From assembly GCA_020216985.1 (NCBI GenBank), contig JAIWOH010000145.1, positions 1-10,000 on the forward strand: a DNA stretch of 10,000 nt, in the 5' to 3' direction. Of the stretch, positions 6,947 through 10,000 are shown piece by piece (the first letter of the stretch is position 1; every line of letters begins with the position of its first letter). The notes under the pieces are model-generated. The model was not told where the DNA came from. It did no database searches and saw nothing but the letters and a program-made list of their open reading frames with translations. The translations under genes were made by a program, and so were the position numbers. Origin of the DNA: Nitrospira sp. GTDB taxonomy: Bacteria; Nitrospirota; Nitrospiria; Nitrospirales; Nitrospiraceae.

Positions 6947-7885
6947 ATGTCGATCGATACGACGGCCGAGACTCAACAACAGCACGGCGGCGCGTTGATT
7001 CGGGAGTTGCAGGAAGGGCTTGATCGGATTCATGTGGATCTGGATGAGCTGCAACAAGGTCCCGATCCGGGCCGTCACCGCGCGCTTGCGCGGGCGATGA
7101 AAACGGAAGTCGCCGGCATACGAGAATCGGCGATCAAAGCGGGTTTTTCAGAGGTGAAAGAAGCCTGTAGGGGCGCAATTCTCTTGATCGAATCGGTTGA
7201 AGACCCCGCCGCCCGGCGCGGCGTCGGCGACTATCTTGCGCTCTGCAAAAGCCTTGGGCGGATCCGCGAGTCGCTCACTCGCGCCGAGGAAACGATTTCC
7301 AGCGATGCACCCATTTTCGATTTTGCCAAGGATGTTTCAGCGACGATCGAAGTAGACGACCTCTTAGCGGCGCTGCATCGCTTGCAAGAGAGCCAGAGCG
7401 CGTCCGCCACGCAGAATGGGCATCTTCTCCCGGCGGTGATCGAGCGGGTAGAAAAGCTCAAGAAAGCGGGGGTTGAAGCATGCAACGGAATGTTTCTGAA
7501 AGAACTTCTGGATGAATCGTCGAAAAAAGATACCGAGTTTGTGGAGATCGCACAGACGCAGATTCCGGCCATCATCGAAGTGGTCGGGCCGTTGAAGAGA
7601 GGAGAGCGGTTGTCCGATCAGCTTGCCGATCGATTGCGGGCGATTATCGGGCGACTCTCTCGGCTATTGTCATCCGCGAAAGAGACCGACGCGCCCCAGT
7701 CCGTTTTTTGGGACGGACTGATCGGGTTCCTTACGCTCGTCGTGCAACAACGAGTGGTCGTAACGGAGCGGGGGTATGAAGCGATCGAGTTGCGCCTCCA
7801 AGAATGTCTCGAGGCTGTTCATACCTGGGCCCAAGAGAGGCTGGCGGAGCGTTCGGCGATCGGCAGCCTGCTCGGCATAAAGTGA
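6947..7885 (+). CDS. Unrecognised 312-aa helical protein with an HPt-like N-terminal segment
   Basis: I do not recognise this family as a whole. It is soluble and predicted to be almost entirely helical, with no signal peptide or membrane helix. The first 90 residues look like a four-helix HPt bundle: VAGIRESAIKAGF at 55-67 lines up with AHTLKGSAYTVGF of the complete CheA HPt, sharing SAxxxGF, but Ala56 replaces the phosphorylated His. The rest has further amphipathic helices (for example LLPAVIERVEKLKKAGVEAC) and a conserved-looking end (SVFWDGLIGFLTLVVQQRVV). ATG 6947 was chosen because AAGGGCGGAG precedes it at 6933-6942; the frame is open further upstream but overlaps the receiver gene without a better start. 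It begins 41 nt after the response regulator and is the last gene before the terminator, so it probably acts in the same pathway, perhaps as a phosphorylation-dead partner or structural protein. Confidence 0.7.
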   Translation: MSIDTTAETQQQHGGALIRELQEGLDRIHVDLDELQQGPDPGRHRALARAMKTEVAGIRESAIKAGFSEVKEACRGAILLIESVEDPAARRGVGDYLALCKSLGRIRESLTRAEETISSDAPIFDFAKDVSATIEVDDLLAALHRLQESQSASATQNGHLLPAVIERVEKLKKAGVEACNGMFLKELLDESSKKDTEFVEIAQTQIPAIIEVVGPLKRGERLSDQLADRLRAIIGRLSRLLSSAKETDAPQSVFWDGLIGFLTLVVQQRVVVTERGYEAIELRLQECLEAVHTWAQERLAERSAIGSLLGIK

Positions 7886-7895
7886 AAAGAGTGTC

Positions 7896-7943
7896 AAACG
7901 GTCGATTGCCGATGAGGCGTCCGAATCGGCAGCCGAACCGTTT
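7896..7943 (+). terminator. Probable intrinsic terminator of the chemosensory operon
   Basis: Starting 10 nt after the stop of the 312-aa gene, AAACGGT (7896-7902) pairs with ACCGTTT (7937-7943) and TGCCGAT (7907-7913) pairs with ATCGGCA (7925-7931). Between these two blocks CG pairs with CG, next to one wobble, one mismatch and a one-base bulge. The loop is 11 nt (7914-7924). The 3' arm ends in four T (7941-7944), partly within the stem. The T-run is short, so termination may be incomplete, but the position and long stem fit a terminator well. Confidence 0.55.
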
Positions 7944-7948
7944 TCCAC

Positions 7949-7970
7949 CGTCGACAATTTCCGGTCGACG
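7949..7970. other. Second hairpin in the gap, 7-bp perfect stem
   Basis: CGTCGAC at 7949-7955 and GTCGACG at 7964-7970 form a perfect inverted repeat around an 8-nt loop, directly after the probable terminator. No T-run follows on the + strand. It might back up the terminator or be an operator-like dyad for the downstream membrane-protein gene. Neither is shown. Confidence 0.35.
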
Positions 7971-8022
7971 CATCGCACGGCGGCTATATCGACACCATGA
8001 TCACACGGACCTATGATGCGTC

Positions 8023-8050
8023 TTGCAGTTTTCCCATCGATCGTGCTAAT
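8023..8050 (+). promoter_or_regulatory. Weak candidate promoter for the membrane-protein gene
   Basis: TTGCAG at 8023-8028 and GCTAAT at 8045-8050 are 16 nt apart, matching 3 of 6 and 4 of 6 consensus positions. Transcription would start near 8057, about 38 nt before the GTG start. The preceding terminator makes a promoter in this gap likely, but this particular match is weak. Confidence 0.22.
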
Positions 8051-8094
8051 CCCGTCACGATACAAAATTTCGGTCGTGCCGGGGAAGTTCGTCC

Positions 8095-8622
8095 GTGCCG
8101 AAGCTCATTACGATTCATCATCCTGATCAAGTCGCGCAACAGGCGCGGGACTATGTGCAGGCCTACATCCTGCTTCCCTCGGGCGTCGTGGGCTTATTTT
8201 GTTTGGTGGGCGCGATCGGCGGATTGGCCTATCAACTGATCGCCTCCGATACCTACTCCTGGACCACTTTTTTCTTCAGCTCCGGCCTATTCGTCTTGGG
8301 AGTCGCCCTGGGAATGGGGCAGACGTCGTACCACCGCTATCTGTTCACCCATTTTCCTGAAACCTTCGCGGCTCGCATGAGACTGGTGACAAGCCGGCAA
8401 AAGAAAAAAGTCAAAAAAGAGACGCCGCAGGAGTCAATCGATCATCCTGGACGCAAGCTGGCGCCGATCGCCTACATCGTCGGCATCGCCCTGCTGGTCG
8501 GAAGCAGCGTGGTCGCGATCGTTTACGGTCAGGTGGAAGCGCTCCCCGCTTTTTTGATGCCATGGGCCGGGTTTTACTGGGTAAAACTGTTCCTCTGGCG
8601 ACGGATTATTCTCAAGAAATGA
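8095..8622 (+). CDS. Integral membrane protein of unknown function, four predicted helices
   Basis: The 175-residue product has hydrophobic segments at about 28-50, 56-76, 123-145 and 150-168. The loop between the second and third carries QKKKVKKE (102-109), so by the positive-inside rule this loop and both ends would face the cytoplasm. There is no cleavable signal peptide; a short polar N-terminal part (PKLITIHHPDQVAQQARDYV) precedes the first helix. The only sensible start is GTG 8095, with GGGGAAG at 8080-8086, 8 nt upstream; the next in-frame Met is inside the membrane region. I do not recognise a family and see no catalytic motif. The gene lies after the operon terminator and converges with lpxD without a spacer, so a link to either neighbour is unproven. 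Confidence 0.75.
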   Translation: MPKLITIHHPDQVAQQARDYVQAYILLPSGVVGLFCLVGAIGGLAYQLIASDTYSWTTFFFSSGLFVLGVALGMGQTSYHRYLFTHFPETFAARMRLVTSRQKKKVKKETPQESIDHPGRKLAPIAYIVGIALLVGSSVVAIVYGQVEALPAFLMPWAGFYWVKLFLWRRIILKK

Positions 8623-9726
8623 TCAACGTGAAGCCCGACCGTTCGTAGCCCGTGCCGTCCCTCGTTTAGCTGGTTTTGAGGATTTCTTTGATTCCAGGGC
8701 GGCGACCCGTTGCTCCAGGTTGCGGACGAGTTGATGCAGCTCCGGAAGATGGTGAAAGACCCCTTGCACTTTCAGCGCCCGTTCTCGCGGCAAAGCCGGT
8801 ATGCCTCCCACGACCTGATTTGATTCCACGCTGCGATTGACTCCGGCCTTGGCTGCGATCATCACGTAATCGCCGATCTGAATATGGTCCGAGAGACCGG
8901 CCTGCCCTCCGATCATCACGTGGTGTCCGATAGTCGTGCTCCCGGCGATTCCCACCTGCGCCACGATGATGGAGTGTTCACCCACTGTGACGTTGTGAGC
9001 GATCTGAACGAGATTGTCGACTTTGGTGCCTTGTTTGACGCGAGTGACCCCCAGCGTAGCCCGATCGACCGTCACGTTGGCGCCCAGTTCGACATCGTCT
9101 TCGATGGCGACGCCTCCGAGTTGCGGGATCTTGTGATGACGCCCCTGATGCTGCACGTATCCGAATCCGTCGGCGCCGATGACGGTTCCGCTGTGGATGA
9201 TCACGCGTGATCCAATGGAGCATCCTTCCCTCACCACGACATTGGGATAAAGGACGGTGTCATCGCCGATCGTCGAGTCTGACCCCACGAACACGCCGGG
9301 GTAGAGGGTCACGCGCGCCCCGATGGTGACGCGGTCTCCCAGCGTGACAAACGGCCAAATGGACGCATCAGGTCCAATGGTCACGTCGGTTCCTTGAACA
9401 AGATCCTTGGAAATGCCGCGGGGAGGGGCGGGGCGAACGAAGAACCGCTGCGCGACCAGGCCAAAAGCCATCAAGGGGTGAGGGACGACGATTTGAGGAA
9501 CGGCAAGTTCCGGCAGGTGCCGATGGACGAGCAGTGCAGCCGCGCGAATCGCTGTCGCCGACTTCAAGGCTTTATCGCCGGCGATGAACGACAACGATTC
9601 AGGGGTCGCTTCACCGAGGCTTGCAAGCTCAAAGATCTGTGTTCCCTCGTCGCCGTGAACCGTGCCTCCGACGACTTGGCGGATATCGGCGAGGGAGATG
9701 GGCGATGACAGCCGAGGAAGAGCCAT
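8623..9726 (-). CDS. lpxD: UDP-3-O-(3-hydroxyacyl)glucosamine N-acyltransferase LpxD
   Basis: LpxD is a cytoplasmic homotrimer that transfers a 3-hydroxyacyl chain from acyl carrier protein to UDP-3-O-acylglucosamine, the third step of lipid A synthesis. The 367-residue product has the N-terminal uridine-binding domain (about 10-100, with SLSFIAGD and AALLVHRH), then a left-handed beta helix built of hexapeptide repeats (about 110-300, such as TIGPDA, TIGARV, SIGSRV, TIGHHV, QIGDYV), then a C-terminal helix. [11 protein letters not shown] places the catalytic His at residue 244, equivalent to His239 of E. coli LpxD; GADGFGY at 184-190 is also typical. The length is slightly above the usual 340 because of a basic tail (346-367). 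The start ATG (9726-9724) has AAGAGG at 9741-9736, which forms the last two codons of the upstream ACP-like gene, so translation is probably coupled. Confidence 0.96.
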   Translation of the reverse strand: MALPRLSSPISLADIRQVVGGTVHGDEGTQIFELASLGEATPESLSFIAGDKALKSATAIRAAALLVHRHLPELAVPQIVVPHPLMAFGLVAQRFFVRPAPPRGISKDLVQGTDVTIGPDASIWPFVTLGDRVTIGARVTLYPGVFVGSDSTIGDDTVLYPNVVVREGCSIGSRVIIHSGTVIGADGFGYVQHQGRHHKIPQLGGVAIEDDVELGANVTVDRATLGVTRVKQGTKVDNLVQIAHNVTVGEHSIIVAQVGIAGSTTIGHHVMIGGQAGLSDHIQIGDYVMIAAKAGVNRSVESNQVVGGIPALPRERALKVQGVFHHLPELHQLVRNLEQRVAALESKKSSKPAKRGTARATNGRASR

Positions 9727-9732
9727 AGGGCG

Positions 9733-10000
9733 TTACCTCTTCTTGGCCTTTGCGGCGGTGACTTTCTTGGGAGCGGCAGCCCGCTTTTTAAGAGCGGTCG
9801 GCGGCTTTCGGCTGGCGGCGGCCGGTTTCTTGGAAACGGTCGCCGACCGTTTCCCTCCTGTACCGGTCGGTTTTTGGGGAGCGGCGGCCGGTTTCGTTTC
9901 GGCGGAGACCGAAGCTTGGCCGGTCGTAAGCCGTTGATGCACATAGGCGGCGACGGACCCCACGGTGCTCAAGCCAGGGAGGTCTTGATCGGGAATTTGA
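9733..10000 (-). CDS. Acyl-carrier-protein-like protein with a basic Lys/Ala/Pro tail (5' end outside the window)
   Basis: Only the last 88 residues are visible. They begin QIPDQDLPGLSTVGSVAAYV, which matches the end of acyl carrier proteins (IPDE, then T-V, then a helix ending in Y-hydrophobic). The phosphopantetheine-attachment serine motif (DSL) would lie beyond the window edge, so carrier function cannot be confirmed. An ACP normally ends here, but this frame continues for about 67 residues. From ETKPAAAPQKPT to the end the tail has 17 Lys/Arg among 54 residues, no acidic residue, and repeated KPAAA or KRAAA blocks, like a histone H1 tail. The gene ends 6 nt before lpxD, whose product uses acyl-ACP, and the two appear co-transcribed. 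Alternatives are a polyketide-type carrier or an unrelated protein sharing the motif. Confidence 0.65.
   Translation of the reverse strand, partial: QIPDQDLPGLSTVGSVAAYVHQRLTTGQASVSAETKPAAAPQKPTGTGGKRSATVSKKPAAASRKPPTALKKRAAAPKKVTAAKAKKR
9814..9895 (-). repeat. 15-nt direct repeats and a perfect hairpin inside the basic tail
   Basis: GCGGCGGCCGGTTTC occurs exactly at 9815-9829 and again at 9881-9895, 66 nt or 22 codons apart and in frame with the two KPAAA blocks. Between them GGAAACGGTC (9832-9841) and GACCGTTTCC (9845-9854) form a perfect 10-bp inverted repeat with a 3-nt spacer. The tail therefore probably grew by duplication of short segments. The hairpin could pause transcription or translation just before lpxD, but it may only be a by-product of Lys/Thr/Val codon use. 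Confidence 0.6.

Noticed and set aside
9564..9944. Alternative frames over the ACP-like tail (minus 9564-9944, plus 9662-9937)
   Set aside because: Both are low-complexity shadows. The frame 9733-10000 minus contains the ACP-type motif and ends 6 nt before lpxD, with an SD in its last codons.

Overview
The window looks like a Gram-negative bacterial chromosome: moderately GC-rich, with an lpxD gene for lipid A biosynthesis and chemosensory signalling genes. The gene set would fit Nitrospirota (Nitrospira-like) or a deltaproteobacterial-type lineage, but nothing in the window settles the taxon. I saw no insertion sequence, integrase, CRISPR array, tRNA or rRNA.

Layout. Positions 1-471 have no convincing gene; they hold a candidate sigma-70 promoter near 324-352 and a doubtful 58-residue ORF. 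From 472 to 7885, five genes run on the + strand as a probable operon: a CheW-type adaptor, a membrane-bound methyl-accepting chemotaxis protein (MCP) with two HAMP-like segments, a CheA histidine kinase, a response regulator whose receiver is fused to a long repetitive coiled coil, and an unrecognised 312-residue helical protein. A long hairpin with a short T-run (7896-7943) sits 10 nt after the last stop and probably ends the operon. A four-helix membrane protein of unknown role follows (8095-8622). It converges exactly on a minus-strand pair: a truncated acyl-carrier-protein-like gene with a long basic tail, then lpxD.

How the genes may work together. The order CheW-MCP-CheA-receiver, the PilJ-like double HAMP and altered MCP tip, and the receiver/coiled-coil protein (architecture like Myxococcus FrzS) suggest a surface-motility or type IV pilus type chemosensory pathway (Pil-Chp or Frz type) rather than a flagellar one; this is inference. 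No CheR, CheB, CheC, CheD, pilus or flagellar gene is visible. The CheA has one complete HPt domain (His237) preceded by a degenerate HPt-like domain with Asp57 in the His position. The 312-residue protein starts with another HPt-like helical segment with Ala in that position. On the minus strand, ACP and LpxD are a natural pair, since LpxD uses 3-hydroxyacyl-ACP as donor.

Most unusual points: a 31-residue period repeated seven times in the receiver protein's coiled coil, two apparent pseudo-HPt domains in one operon, and the histone H1-like Lys/Ala/Pro-rich tail on the ACP-like protein.
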